This document shows positions 22,806 to 30,803 of a stretch of DNA of 54,758 nt, piece by piece. The DNA is from Desulfosalsimonas propionicica (lineage in GTDB: Bacteria; Desulfobacterota; Desulfobacteria; Desulfobacterales; Desulfosalsimonadaceae): assembly GCF_013761005.1 (NCBI RefSeq), contig NZ_JACDUS010000016.1, forward strand, positions 1-54,758. Reading direction: 5' to 3'. Every line of letters starts with the position of its first letter. The stretch's first letter is position 1. The position numbers and the translations under genes are program-made. The notes under the pieces were generated by a model, which was given only the letters and a program-made list of their open reading frames with translations, searched no databases and was not told the DNA's origin.

Positions 22806-23111
22806 TCACTTTCCGGGTGGTCTGCCGGGGCCTGGATGCGGGGTTACTTCCAGGTCAAGATTCAACTGTTTAAGCGCCTGCATCAACTGCGCCCTTGCGT
22901 CTCTTTCCACAGAAAGCAGCGGGTGGGGCTTGTCCTGGTCAAAGCGGTCTTTTACCACCTGGCCGTCTTTTTTAATTGCAACCTGACACTTCCGCAGCCT
23001 GTCAAACGCCTCGCACATGGTCAGTAGAAGCACCTGAGCGCCGCTGTCTGACAAGTCGTACTCCGCTTCAAGCCGTTCTTTCCATGTTTGTGCTTCTTTT
23101 GATAAGTTCAT
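22806..23111 (-). CDS. terS: Phage small terminase subunit (P27 family)
   Basis: A 101-residue homologue of the E1 TerS. The ATG at 23111 (MNLSKEAQTWKERLEAEYDL) follows GAGGCGACCA; an in-frame extension upstream lacks a ribosome-binding site. The C-terminal region from VAIKKDGQVVKDRF to the PGPGRPPG tail is almost identical to E1, whereas the N-terminal DNA-binding helices differ at many positions. No large subunit is encoded, so a helper motor must be used. Confidence 0.9.
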   Translation of the reverse strand: MNLSKEAQTWKERLEAEYDLSDSGAQVLLLTMCEAFDRLRKCQVAIKKDGQVVKDRFDQDKPHPLLSVERDARAQLMQALKQLNLDLEVTPHPGPGRPPGK

Positions 23112-23170
23112 TGGTCGCCTCGATTTTTTGAAAGGAAACAATTCGAATAAATATATTTGCGGTGCCTATC

Positions 23171-23338
23171 CGGTTTTCAGGTTTTGGGTCATGGTCTTTA
23201 ACCCCGCCCCCCACGGTCCGAACCGGCCACCATTCCGGCAGCCGGTCCGTCCGCGAGCGAAGCCCCGGATATTGCAAACCGCCTCCGGGAGGGCGGCCAT
23301 TGAAAATAGCCCGGTATTGCCGCCCCGGAGCCAGGCGG
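23171..23338. other. Near-identical non-coding block, E2 copy; candidate packaging site
   Basis: Counterpart of E1 7276-7443 in the same place between capsid and terS. Identity is near complete through the central ~100 bp; one additional T in this copy shifts the reading frame. The open frames crossing it in either element are therefore not a conserved protein. The inverted repeats described for E1 are present. Confidence 0.6.
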
Positions 23339-23350
23339 ATCTTAATAAAG

Positions 23351-24454
23351 CTATCCATCCTTGTCCTGGATAAACAAGGCGTTGGGCTGGATCACGTAGC
23401 CTGCCATACGCGCATAAGCAACCAGCACATGGGTTGCGCTTTTGTGCTTAGCGAACCGGATTACCTCCAGGCGCAGCTCGTGTCTTACGGCAACCGCAAA
23501 GCCCAGATTAAAACCTCCCAAAACACTCCTTCCAGCATCAATGCCGGTGGTCTGCAAGTCGGCCATGCCAGAAAGGATTGGAGGCGCGCCAAGCCAATTC
23601 CCGGCGCTGTCTGCCTGCTGTCCAGCCCGTGCGATATAGTCGGCCGCATTTGCGATCATCGCGGTGGGCACATCCATATCCAAGGCCAACATATCTCCCA
23701 CAGCGGAAAGCACCCCGCTCCAGGTTTCGGTATCGCGGGCCACGGCCGGAGACTCCCCGGCATTGGTCGGGATGTCCGTATCTGCAAGGATGGTTGAAAG
23801 TGCGGTGCTGTCCAGCTTTCGGGCCATCGCTGCGGTAATCGATGTTTGCAGCGCCGCATCCAGGTTTAAAGAGTCCTGCACGATTTCCATAGTCAGCGGA
23901 ATGGCTGCAACCAGGGCGCCCGGATCAAGCTCCACGTTGGTAAAGCTCGGCTCGGATTCGGAAATGTCCTCCACGCCTTCGGAATGCTCAAAAACGGTCG
24001 GGTCGCCTTCAATCCGGAGCAGGTTTGTCTTGCCTTCAATTGGGATTGTCATGCTGCCGGCCTGCATAACCCTTGATTTTGTCCGCACGGCATCAATAAT
24101 GTTCATCGAAACTGCGGTGGGCACGGTTTCAGGGCCACGGGTCACGGCCTTTGACCTTAGGCCCATGGAAGCCTTTACATAATCGCCCAGGGAAAAATCC
24201 TGCTCTCCTTCCTGCGGCCGGAAATAGTCGCTAAGTTTCTGGCTTTTTTCCAGCACAGGAATCCGTTGTCCTTCCAGGGTTACGCAAAACTTGGAAGGCA
24301 GAAACCCGCTTTCCGGCTCCACAGGACCATTGCCGGGTGCTGGAATCCTGTTCTGCGCAAGCTCCACCTGTGCAAGGCGTTCATCCTGTGCCGCCTTGAA
24401 TTCTTCAAAAGACTTACCCAGCTCTTCAATTGTTCTTGATAGTTCTGTGCTCAT
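23351..24454 (-). CDS. HK97-fold major capsid protein
   Basis: A 367-residue capsid protein. The ATG at 24454 is supported by the conserved opening MSTELSRTIEELGKSFEEFK shared with E1 (MSTELKETIEQLGESFRGFK) and by GAAAGGATT upstream. The shared part ends QNRIPAPGN at about residue 44. The body is a different HK97-family sequence: VSMNIIDAVRTKSRVMQAG, SEGVEDISESEPSFTNVEL, AIPLTMEIVQDSLNLDA, AMARKLDSTAL, and the C-terminal HELRLEVIRFAKHKSATHVLVA (shown by HELRLEVIRFAKHKS). No protease gene is nearby. Confidence 0.92.
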   Translation of the reverse strand: MSTELSRTIEELGKSFEEFKAAQDERLAQVELAQNRIPAPGNGPVEPESGFLPSKFCVTLEGQRIPVLEKSQKLSDYFRPQEGEQDFSLGDYVKASMGLRSKAVTRGPETVPTAVSMNIIDAVRTKSRVMQAGSMTIPIEGKTNLLRIEGDPTVFEHSEGVEDISESEPSFTNVELDPGALVAAIPLTMEIVQDSLNLDAALQTSITAAMARKLDSTALSTILADTDIPTNAGESPAVARDTETWSGVLSAVGDMLALDMDVPTAMIANAADYIARAGQQADSAGNWLGAPPILSGMADLQTTGIDAGRSVLGGFNLGFAVAVRHELRLEVIRFAKHKSATHVLVAYARMAGYVIQPNALFIQDKDG

Positions 24455-24545
24455 AGTATTTAATCCTTTCGTATTGTTTTTTGTTGTGTCGTTATAAACG
24501 AGCGCCAAACCCGATTCCTGCCTCAACGCAGGCCGTTGAACCGCA
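24455..24545 (-). promoter_or_regulatory. Conserved capsid leader, E2 copy
   Basis: Counterpart of E1 6000-6094. It contains the CCTGCG-(TTGAGG)-CAGG hairpin, ATCGGGTTTGGCGCTCG and TATAACGACACA before the ribosome-binding site. Conserved although neither flanking coding region is closely conserved. Confidence 0.55.
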
Positions 24546-24557
24546 TTGCGTCGGCCT

Positions 24558-24743
24558 TCACGGACTCGGCGTTTTTCCGCTCTTATTGACGGGAGGTTTA
24601 AACAACCCCTGGTCAATCTCTGCTACTTCATGCACAGCCCGTTTCGCTGCGTTCCTGCTGTAACCACGCGCACGGAGTCGGCGTTCAAGGTCTGTTTTGG
24701 TTGGGCGCTTGTCAAAACGTTTGTTCAAAAATTCAGTCAACAT
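24558..24743 (-). CDS. Small conserved satellite protein upstream of capsid
   Basis: A 61-residue homologue of E1 5807-5989: MLTEFLNKRFDKRPTKTDLE, RRLRARGYSRNAAKRAVHE, then KPPVNKSG. The ATG at 24743 is chosen by alignment with E1; upstream in-frame codons cover the GC-rich non-coding block. The ribosome-binding site is weak (AAGGG at a distance). Function unknown. Confidence 0.75.
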   Translation of the reverse strand: MLTEFLNKRFDKRPTKTDLERRLRARGYSRNAAKRAVHEVAEIDQGLFKPPVNKSGKTPSP

Positions 24744-24756
24744 AAGCCGATTTCCC

Positions 24757-24874
24757 TTATAACGCGCGCGCCTGCGCGCACAATACACGCCGGGTTTTTA
24801 GTGAGTTAACGTTAAAGCTCGGATACCCGTGCGGTTCACTCCGCCCCCGCTGGGAAGATGCGAGCATGGGGGGG
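24757..24874 (-). other. Non-coding block conserved with E1 5227-5438
   Basis: Carries ATCTTCCCAGCGGGGG, ACCGCACGGGTATCCGAGCT, TTAACGTTAAC and the alternating GTGCGCGCAGGCGCGCGCG tract on the minus strand. Open frames here are not conserved in E1. Confidence 0.5.
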
Positions 24875-25051
24875 TTATCCGTCCGCATATTGTCGCTGCC
24901 TCTTGCGTTTACGCTTAAGCCTTTGCTCTGCCTGCTCTGCATCCAGCCGGTGAACCACGCCTTCCAGGTATTGCGCCGGATCAATGTTGTATGCGCGAAG
25001 GGCATCAAGCAAGTGCTGGGTGCGGGCCTCTATGATGTTACCGTTCTTCAT
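24875..25051 (-). CDS. Highly conserved 58-residue satellite microprotein
   Basis: Homologue of E1 5050-5226: begins MKNGNIIEARTQHLLDALRA and ends KRKRKRQRQYADG. Only about five residues differ, all between positions 40 and 50. The start overlaps the upstream gene by 14 bp, exactly as in E1. No family recognised. Confidence 0.85.
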   Translation of the reverse strand: MKNGNIIEARTQHLLDALRAYNIDPAQYLEGVVHRLDAEQAEQRLKRKRKRQRQYADG

Positions 25052-25337
25052 TGCCTGCCGGTCCCCATTCGGGCTTTTGTGCTAACCCTTCAGGCGGCTC
25101 CCGTAACAGGCTTGCCAGGGTGCTGTCCTTCATCAACCCAAGACTTAGGGGCATTTGCTCTGCATAAGAGGTCAGCCCGGCATCCGCCAGGCGGGTTTGA
25201 ACCGTCCGGCCTTTTTCCTCGAGCCGATCAAGCAGGGCGTGAAGGGTGTCGCCGATTGACAGGCCGCTTATGGCTGCCAATGCTTTCAGCCGCCGGTGCG
25301 TGTCTGGTTTCATAACTATTTGAAATTTTTGATTCAT
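25038..25337 (-). CDS. Small satellite protein, possible ribbon-helix-helix regulator
   Basis: A 99-residue homologue of E1 4758-5063. The N-terminus KFQIVMKPDTHRRLKALAAI looks like an RHH strand-helix start; the C-terminal tail REPPEGLAQKPEWGPAGNEE is conserved. GGGGATAAT precedes the ATG. It heads its own operon behind a regulated promoter. Confidence 0.75.
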   Translation of the reverse strand: MNQKFQIVMKPDTHRRLKALAAISGLSIGDTLHALLDRLEEKGRTVQTRLADAGLTSYAEQMPLSLGLMKDSTLASLLREPPEGLAQKPEWGPAGNEER

Positions 25338-25357
25338 ATTATCCCCTTTCTATATAT

Positions 25358-25400
25358 TGTATTTAATACATTTTATACCACAATATGTAGTGGTGTGCAA
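25358..25400 (-). promoter_or_regulatory. Promoter with two palindromes before the 25337 gene
   Basis: On the minus strand TTGCAC (25395-25400), 17-bp spacer, TATAAA (25372-25377). The spacer is filled by ACCAC-N8-GTGGT (25377-25394), and TGTATTTAATACA (25358-25370) lies just downstream. Both are likely operator sites; their sequence differs from the E1 operators, fitting a different regulator. Confidence 0.7.
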
Positions 25401-25408
25401 GGGGTTTT

Positions 25409-26050
25409 TCAATAAGGTTGCTTCCATTTGTTCAGAGGGCAGGCGCCCATATCGAAAATAAAGTCCATCGCCTCCAGGCACGCCGGGCGTTTGTCGCCGC
25501 CGGGTGCGTCCAAGTGCGGGCAGGGCTTCCCGTGGAGGCAGGTGGTCAGAGGTTCAATTTTTAACCCGGTGCCTTGCCCCTGCACGTTGTGGCTTCTCAA
25601 AAGATTTACAGCCCGGATAAAGTCCACGGGGTCCATACCACCTTCCCACTTGCGGGCAACCACGGGGCGGCCCAGCTCCTTACAAGCCCGATAACGCGCC
25701 CGTCCGTCCAGAATCTCCCCCTGGAATAAAACAACTGGCTCAAGTAAACCCTTAGCCTGAATATCCGCCTTGAATCCTGCAAAGGTTTCTGCATCCATTT
25801 CCGGCACAATGCCGGTAACAGCATGGGGGTCCAGGTCATCAACCACAATAAAGGTTCCGCCTTTGTTTTGTGCCGGATCTTGATTGCCAGAAAAACGCCT
25901 CCCCCGTGTACTGCAAAAAGTGTAAAAAGGGGTTTTTGCAGTTTTTGCAGTAGGGGCAGTAGGCGTATTTTCCGGTTCAAAACCTTTTTGCGGTTTTTGC
26001 AGTTCCCCTGGTGGGCTTATTTTCGATTTCAATTTTTCAAGGTAGGTCAT
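25409..26050 (-). CDS. ParB/Srx-like domain protein with Cys-containing C-terminal motif
   Basis: A 213-residue protein whose ATG overlaps the primase stop (ATGA). Residues about 65-155 resemble the ParB N-terminal fold: IVPEMDAETFAGFKADIQAKG, LLEPVVLFQGEILDGRARYRA (key residues GEILDGRARY) and CKELG. The low-complexity N-terminus (TAPTAKTAKT) is dictated by a repeat array in the DNA. The C-terminus LKIEPLTTCLHGKPC ... ACPLNKW matches the end of the E1 protein in the same slot. A role in origin binding or plasmid-like partition is plausible; nuclease activity is also possible for this fold. Confidence 0.78.
   Translation of the reverse strand: MTYLEKLKSKISPPGELQKPQKGFEPENTPTAPTAKTAKTPFYTFCSTRGRRFSGNQDPAQNKGGTFIVVDDLDPHAVTGIVPEMDAETFAGFKADIQAKGLLEPVVLFQGEILDGRARYRACKELGRPVVARKWEGGMDPVDFIRAVNLLRSHNVQGQGTGLKIEPLTTCLHGKPCPHLDAPGGDKRPACLEAMDFIFDMGACPLNKWKQPY
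25909..26002. repeat. Iteron array, candidate replication origin of E2
   Basis: Direct copies of TTTTTGCAG at 25933, 25942 and 25994 and a variant TTTTTGCGG at 25985 on the plus strand, with an inverted CTGCAAAAA at 25911-25919. A further ACTGCAAAAAGTG copy lies inside the primase gene near 27074. The array sits directly after the primase, the same place as the differently sequenced E1 array. Confidence 0.62.
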
Positions 26051-28521
26051 AGCTTCGCCCTTTCATTGACATGGTAAACGGTTTTCGGCCTGCCCCCGGT
26101 GGCCTCGATCCTTTCCCGAAAGATCCAGCCGTATGCTTCAAGCAAAGTAAGGGCCTCTTTGACTTGATCCTTATCAGTGAGCTTTGCCCACCCAGGCCGC
26201 CAAACCTCCCACTTGGTAAACGGGGTTTTTAAATCGCCTTTTTTAATGCGGCCCAGTATAGCCGTGGCAACCGTTATTTCCGGCTGCGATACTGAACCAT
26301 AAGCCCTCTGTGCATGGGTTTCTAAATATTCGCCCCACGCCAGGGCTTGCAGGGTGGCTTGTTCTGATACTGGCCCGGTGCCGTTGTCTGCAAGGTGGTT
26401 TATTAAAGCAATGGAAGGAATCAGCTTGCGGTATTTTGCAAAATGACTTTCAAGCGCCGGGTGCAGTTCTCCGCGCAATCGGTTTTCCAGGGTGGCCCGC
26501 CATTCCTGGAATAGCTCAAGCGCCGCCGGTTCAAACCGCAGGTAAGGCGGCCCATCGGGTGCACCGTCCTGGTCTGTGTCCTGCTCTGCGCCTATCTTCA
26601 GGGGGTTCAGCCTGTCCAGGCGATCAAACACTTTAAAAGCCTGATTTTTCGCGTCCGTGTCCGGCCACCTGTCCACGTCCTGCCACTTGCCGCCGGTGTC
26701 CGGCCAGACAAGTAAGCCAAACCGCTGAATCAATCCATCATCCGCCGCGCCGCCCTTAACAGCCTGCCGGATATATTCAGACAAGCGCCCCGGCTGCGTT
26801 CCGCCTAATACTGACAAGCAAACCGCCGGGATATGAAGGTTTAACCCGCGTCCGATCCGGTCAAAGGTATAAGGGCTGTCTCCGTTCCACGCGGTCAAGT
26901 AAAAGCCGCGCCCTTCCTCTTGTCCTTCGCGATCCAAACTTTTAAGCAGGCTTACAATTTCATCACGGAAAACAAGCAGCCCGTTGGGGTTCTGCCGTAA
27001 CAATTCGCCTAAACTTGCCGGGCTTGTGTCGTTGGCAATATATCTTTTTAGCTGTGGAACGGCAGGTTCCCCTACTGCAAAAAGTGCAGAAAGGTCCGCG
27101 TCCGGGTTTTTCTCCAGGGCCTTCCGGGCCTGCTTTTCGGCTGCTTCCTTTTTCAGCTTTGCGGCCATTGCTTCGGCCTGGTATTCGGCTTCGGCCTGCT
27201 CGTGCCGTTCGGCTGCCATTGCTGCAAGCCGCTTTACTGGTGCAAGGGCCTGTTCAAGCGCCGGTGACTTTAAAACACCGGGCCTGCCCACTACCAACGC
27301 CCATAGGTTGCAAACCACGGTCCAATCCGTCCGGGCCTGCGGCCTGACTGCCACCTTTCGGCCTATCAAACCGGCCAGTGCTGCCATTATCCCGGCTGCG
27401 ATAAAATCCGGCGGGCATTGCATCCGCTCGCAAATATCTTCCGCCCACGGGCGCAATGAATTCGGCAATAAGGCAAAATCAAACGGTGCCACGGGTAGCA
27501 GTTCATCCGGCAGGGGTTCCGGGTCCGCGTCTGGTTCCGCAGTGCTGCTCTGTGAACGTTCGCCGCCGCTATCCTTCCGGGGTGCCTGCCGGGGTTTACG
27601 TTCCCCGCTTTTCAATCCGCTTTCAATGGTTTTTTTCGCTTCCCGTTCCGGCAGCCCTGCATCAAGCGCCGCGTTAAGCAATGATTGTTCAACCAGGTTC
27701 CGGGAAAGTTCCCCGCCTGCAACCAGGGTGCCCAGCCTGAAAGCCGCATCATTTAAAGAATTATTCCGGGTGTCTTTTTCCGCCTGCTGAACCTTTGCGA
27801 TTTCGCCCTCCAGGGCTTTTAAGGCATATGCGGTGCTATGCCCGGCAAACTCTCTGCGCTCGCTGCTGCGGTCTTGTTGCTGGCCCGGATAATATGCGCT
27901 GCCGGTATCAATAAGGGCCTGCAACCAGGGGGCAGGTAGCATCGGGATCTTTTCGGGGTCTATCCACTCGCAGGTTTGCCCGTCAAAGCGCCATGCGTAC
28001 CGCTTCCCGCTCCGGTGGGTTGTGGGTGGTAAGACCGCCTGTCCTCTGGTGCCGCGTAAATCAATTTTAGGGGCAAATTTTGAGGCATTGCTTTTGACAA
28101 AAAGGCCCGGCGGTGTCCTATAATAGAAGTGTTCGCCGCCGCCATCGCGCCCTGTGGTTACGCTAAAGGTGGGTGGCAGGGGTCCGTATTGTTCAAGGCA
28201 TCGCTGCCAGGATTCGCGCCCCTGTGGCCCGTCAATGTCAAATACCATCACGGGCACCGGCCAGCGTCCGGGGCAGGTTCCGATTCCGGCCACGCCCTGC
28301 CTGTCGTGTTCTTCAAGTAAAAAATCGCGGTCCGGCCATCCTTCAACCAGAGGGGTCTTATCTTTTGATAACGGAAACGTGCTGATTTTTTGGCTGTGGT
28401 AGCGCTCAATGGCCTTGATAATATCTTGACTTGTAAACCGCGCTTGCCTATTATGGTTGTAGCTTTTTTCTTGTCCTTGCCCGGTCGCCGCCCCGCGCCG
28501 GGCTTCTTCTTTTTCAAGCAT
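26047..28521 (-). CDS. Satellite replication protein: prim-pol domain plus DUF3987 helicase-like domain
   Basis: An 824-residue protein. The N-terminal ~200 residues form an archaeo-eukaryotic-type primase/polymerase domain: acidic pair in VMVFDIDGPQG, GGGEHFYYRTP and KIDLRGTRGQAVLPP, and THRSGKRYAW. Central and C-terminal parts match DUF3987, with FIAAGIMAALAGLIGRKVAV, a Walker A-like VVGRPGVLKSPAL (about residue 410), the acidic LLVFRDEIVSLLKSLD and a SVLGGTQPGRL sensor-like loop. The C-terminus (~760-824) may be a winged helix. GGGGGTGATTC precedes the ATG at 28521. It probably unwinds and primes the element at the adjacent iterons. Confidence 0.88.
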   Translation of the reverse strand: MLEKEEARRGAATGQGQEKSYNHNRQARFTSQDIIKAIERYHSQKISTFPLSKDKTPLVEGWPDRDFLLEEHDRQGVAGIGTCPGRWPVPVMVFDIDGPQGRESWQRCLEQYGPLPPTFSVTTGRDGGGEHFYYRTPPGLFVKSNASKFAPKIDLRGTRGQAVLPPTTHRSGKRYAWRFDGQTCEWIDPEKIPMLPAPWLQALIDTGSAYYPGQQQDRSSERREFAGHSTAYALKALEGEIAKVQQAEKDTRNNSLNDAAFRLGTLVAGGELSRNLVEQSLLNAALDAGLPEREAKKTIESGLKSGERKPRQAPRKDSGGERSQSSTAEPDADPEPLPDELLPVAPFDFALLPNSLRPWAEDICERMQCPPDFIAAGIMAALAGLIGRKVAVRPQARTDWTVVCNLWALVVGRPGVLKSPALEQALAPVKRLAAMAAERHEQAEAEYQAEAMAAKLKKEAAEKQARKALEKNPDADLSALFAVGEPAVPQLKRYIANDTSPASLGELLRQNPNGLLVFRDEIVSLLKSLDREGQEEGRGFYLTAWNGDSPYTFDRIGRGLNLHIPAVCLSVLGGTQPGRLSEYIRQAVKGGAADDGLIQRFGLLVWPDTGGKWQDVDRWPDTDAKNQAFKVFDRLDRLNPLKIGAEQDTDQDGAPDGPPYLRFEPAALELFQEWRATLENRLRGELHPALESHFAKYRKLIPSIALINHLADNGTGPVSEQATLQALAWGEYLETHAQRAYGSVSQPEITVATAILGRIKKGDLKTPFTKWEVWRPGWAKLTDKDQVKEALTLLEAYGWIFRERIEATGGRPKTVYHVNERAKL

Positions 28522-28524
28522 GAA

Positions 28525-28725
28525 TCACCCCCTTGCCTCTGTTTCAACCTTGCCTTCTTCGATCCAGGCAAGCAGGTCGGCCACCTTGTAGCGGATACTT
28601 CGGCCCATCTTGTAATAGTTCGGCGGTAGGTGACGGTGGCGTCTTGCTTGGAGGGTTTTGACGGATAGCCCCAGCATATGGGCGGCTTCACGTTCAGAAA
28701 CAATGATTCGTTCCGGTCTGCTCAT
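28525..28725 (-). CDS. AlpA/HTH_17-family excisionase-regulator
   Basis: A 66-residue winged-helix protein: IIVSEREAAHMLGLSVKTLQ, ARRHRHLPPNYYKMGRSIRY (key residues PP, YYKMG and IRY), then KVADLLAWIEEG. It belongs to the same class as E1 1440-1643, but the sequence is divergent. AAAAGGAGAATGCACC precedes the ATG. It lies 3 bp before the primase and presumably controls excision and the early operon. Confidence 0.88.
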   Translation of the reverse strand: MSRPERIIVSEREAAHMLGLSVKTLQARRHRHLPPNYYKMGRSIRYKVADLLAWIEEGKVETEARG

Positions 28726-28773
28726 GGTGCATTCTCCTTTTGTTTAAGGTTTTGAATGCACTCTAATAAGCGT

Positions 28774-28802
28774 CCCGGACACTAAGCCGCTTGGCGTCCG
28801 GG
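28774..28802. other. Inverted repeat upstream of the E2 excisionase
   Basis: CCCGGAC (28774-28780) and GTCCGGG (28796-28802) enclose AAGCCGCTT. There is no T-tract in the direction of the genes, so an operator or RNA processing hairpin is as likely as a terminator. Confidence 0.4.
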
Positions 28803-28813
28803 AAAAAATGAAA

Positions 28814-29491
28814 TTATTTTGAAACTTTTCTGGCAGGCTGGATATAGCGCCGCATAAAAGAGCTAAGGCGTATTTCTCGAGGGGCGCGCTTAGAAGTTAA
28901 GGGCACAGCTTTTATAATATCTTTGGTCAGGTTTTCCGGGTCCTCTTCCATTAAAATGTCATAACGGATTCCTTCGGCTTCAATCTGAACATCCTCGTTA
29001 TCTTCAAGTTCCCATGCAATTTCTTCATTGCTTAAATGACACAGCTCTTTTGCCAGGGCATCGGCCCAGGCTTGGCGCTTGTTTCTGCTGCCACCCTTTG
29101 CATCGGTCTGGGTAGTCATTTGATAAACGCGCGCGTACGCCGTCAACTGCCCAACCTGGAAAGCAAGTTCCGCGACCTGGTTCCCGGTGGCTTTTTGCAG
29201 CCGGTGGCAGGCAACAATGATTTTTGCAGCGTACCACTCCGGGCTGTCTTTTGGGTAAAGCTCCGCAATATGCCCATCTAAAAAGCCGTGCATCTCCACC
29301 CCGTCCGCGCGCTTCCATGATGTTTTCGGCTCGATCGGCAAACCACGGGCATCCAGGATGGTTTCGGCCACCTGCCGGGCCTCATCAATCTTTTTCAAGG
29401 CTGCCGGGAAAGGCACCCCGGCCAGGTCATCCATAGAAAGCTCTTGCCGTTCAATTCTCGTGAATCGCTTACCCTCGGTTTGCTTCTTCAT
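28814..29491 (-). CDS. Hypothetical E2 protein between integrase and excisionase
   Basis: A 225-residue protein. I chose the ATG at 29491 (MKKQTEGKRFTRIERQELSM), which overlaps the end of the integrase gene by 23 bp; the frame is open further upstream but entirely within the integrase. It is mostly helical: PAALKKIDEARQVAETILDA, AKIIVACHRLQKATGNQVAE, then an acidic stretch (EDNEDVQIEAEG) and a basic C-terminus (RAPREIRLSSFMRRYI). No membrane segment. There is no E1 equivalent in this slot. No family recognised. Confidence 0.7.
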   Translation of the reverse strand: MKKQTEGKRFTRIERQELSMDDLAGVPFPAALKKIDEARQVAETILDARGLPIEPKTSWKRADGVEMHGFLDGHIAELYPKDSPEWYAAKIIVACHRLQKATGNQVAELAFQVGQLTAYARVYQMTTQTDAKGGSRNKRQAWADALAKELCHLSNEEIAWELEDNEDVQIEAEGIRYDILMEEDPENLTKDIIKAVPLTSKRAPREIRLSSFMRRYIQPARKVSK

Positions 29492-30635
29492 TTTCGGCCT
29501 CATCAGTATTGGTGAAAGCGTTGTCCATAACCCCGGAGGCATCCCGGAGCGCCGAATCTCTTAAATGAGCATAGCGCGCTGTCATTTTCGGGTCTTTGTG
29601 GGTCAACAATTTTTGCAAAACATACATATCCACCTTGCCGCTGCTGGCCAGGGTCGATGCAAAGACGTGCCGCAGCCCGTGGCATGGCCTGAAGTTTTTC
29701 GGCAGCCCTGCGGCTTCCTTAATAGCCTGTATGGGCTTTTTCAAATCGGATGCTTTGCGCCCACCCCGGCCTGGAAAAACGTATGGGCTTTTTGTCCGTG
29801 GCAGGTTCTTCAAGGTTTCGATTGCTGATTGATTGATAGGGATGGATTCATCCCGGCCACCCTTGGGGTCAACGATACGGATAAACCCCCGGTCAAGGTC
29901 AACGTGCTGCCATTGTAACGCCAGAAGTTCGCCGCGCCTCATGCCGGAGTATAACGCCAATTTTAAAATCCCGGCACCCCGCCAGTCCTCGGCCTTTTCG
30001 ATTGCCTTCATAAGTTTTTTTAACTGGTCAGGGCTTAAATCTTCCGTGGTTTCGTTGTTCACCTTCGGCATTTCAATATGAAGGCGCCCGGGATCAAGGG
30101 CAGGGCATAGGCCACGCTTCACCCCGTGGTTGATAATGCGCTTTAGCAAGACAAGCACCTGTTTTGCGGTGGCCGGTGCCAGATTCTTTTTTTTCAGAAG
30201 ATTTCGCCGCAGCCGGTCAATATCCAGGGTAACGAGTTCACCAGGGGTTTTATCTGCAAACACCGGCTTTAAATGGCTTTGCCAGCGGTAACGATCATCC
30301 CGGATGCTTTTGTTGTCTGCCTTTGCCTTTTCAAATTCCTGCCACAACCGCTGCATGGTAGGCTTGCCCGCTTCGGCCTTTTTCTGTGCTTCCTTCTTTG
30401 CCTTTTCTTCCTTCCGGGTCAACCGGCGGCCCTCGATCAAATCAGTTCGGATGCGGGCGGCCTTGGCAGGGGTCATATTGTCGCGATACTGACCACCCAC
30501 CTTTTCTTCCAGCTTTTTGTCACCCCGCTTGAAAGTGACGTAATACATTTTTTCAATGCCCTTGCCACCCGGTCGGGTGACGTCACGAAAATAAACGCCG
30601 GTGCGGTCTGTTTTTTTTCTTTTTGTGTCAGCCAT
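29469..30635 (-). CDS. int: Tyrosine recombinase (satellite integrase)
   Basis: 388 residues from the ATG at 30635 (MADTKRKKTDRTGVYF) with AAGGGGGC upstream; an upstream in-frame extension crosses the arm-site repeats. The N-terminal region is lysine-rich with a probable coiled segment (EEKAKKEAQKKAEAG). The catalytic set is Arg in YSGMRRGELLAL, HGLRHVFAS, and His/Tyr in THKDPKMTARYAHL. Integration into the tRNA-Arg 3' end is shown by the flanking 53-bp repeats, and the TTTCCACCC arms lie beside its start. Confidence 0.95.
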   Translation of the reverse strand: MADTKRKKTDRTGVYFRDVTRPGGKGIEKMYYVTFKRGDKKLEEKVGGQYRDNMTPAKAARIRTDLIEGRRLTRKEEKAKKEAQKKAEAGKPTMQRLWQEFEKAKADNKSIRDDRYRWQSHLKPVFADKTPGELVTLDIDRLRRNLLKKKNLAPATAKQVLVLLKRIINHGVKRGLCPALDPGRLHIEMPKVNNETTEDLSPDQLKKLMKAIEKAEDWRGAGILKLALYSGMRRGELLALQWQHVDLDRGFIRIVDPKGGRDESIPINQSAIETLKNLPRTKSPYVFPGRGGRKASDLKKPIQAIKEAAGLPKNFRPCHGLRHVFASTLASSGKVDMYVLQKLLTHKDPKMTARYAHLRDSALRDASGVMDNAFTNTDEAENEEANRG

Positions 30636-30654
30636 GCTTGCCCCCTTCAAAATT

Positions 30655-30675
30655 TTTCCACCCTTATTTCCACCC
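30655..30675. repeat. Integrase arm-type sites, integrase side of E2
   Basis: TTTCCACCC at 30655-30663 and 30667-30675, 12 bp apart, matching the spacing of both pairs at 22011-22070. Confidence 0.7.
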
Positions 30676-30698
30676 CCCAGAATCAAAAACATGGGTAA

Positions 30699-30727
30699 TG
30701 GATAGCAAAGGGTAAAAGCCGGGTCAA
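30699..30727 (-). promoter_or_regulatory. Putative integrase promoter
   Basis: On the minus strand TTGACC (30722-30727), 17-bp spacer, TATCCA (30699-30704). The arm sites lie just downstream, so integrase could repress its own gene. Confidence 0.5.
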
Positions 30728-30803
30728 GCTCTAATTTCTTGATATTCAGGGATTTAAAGTATTAGGCAGGAAAAAATAGAAAATGGCAGAAAGCAGAATT
30801 TCA

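Noticed and set aside
26984-27790. 268-codon plus-strand frame
   Set aside because: Antiparallel to the E2 primase and rich in Ser/Ala/Arg without family motifs.
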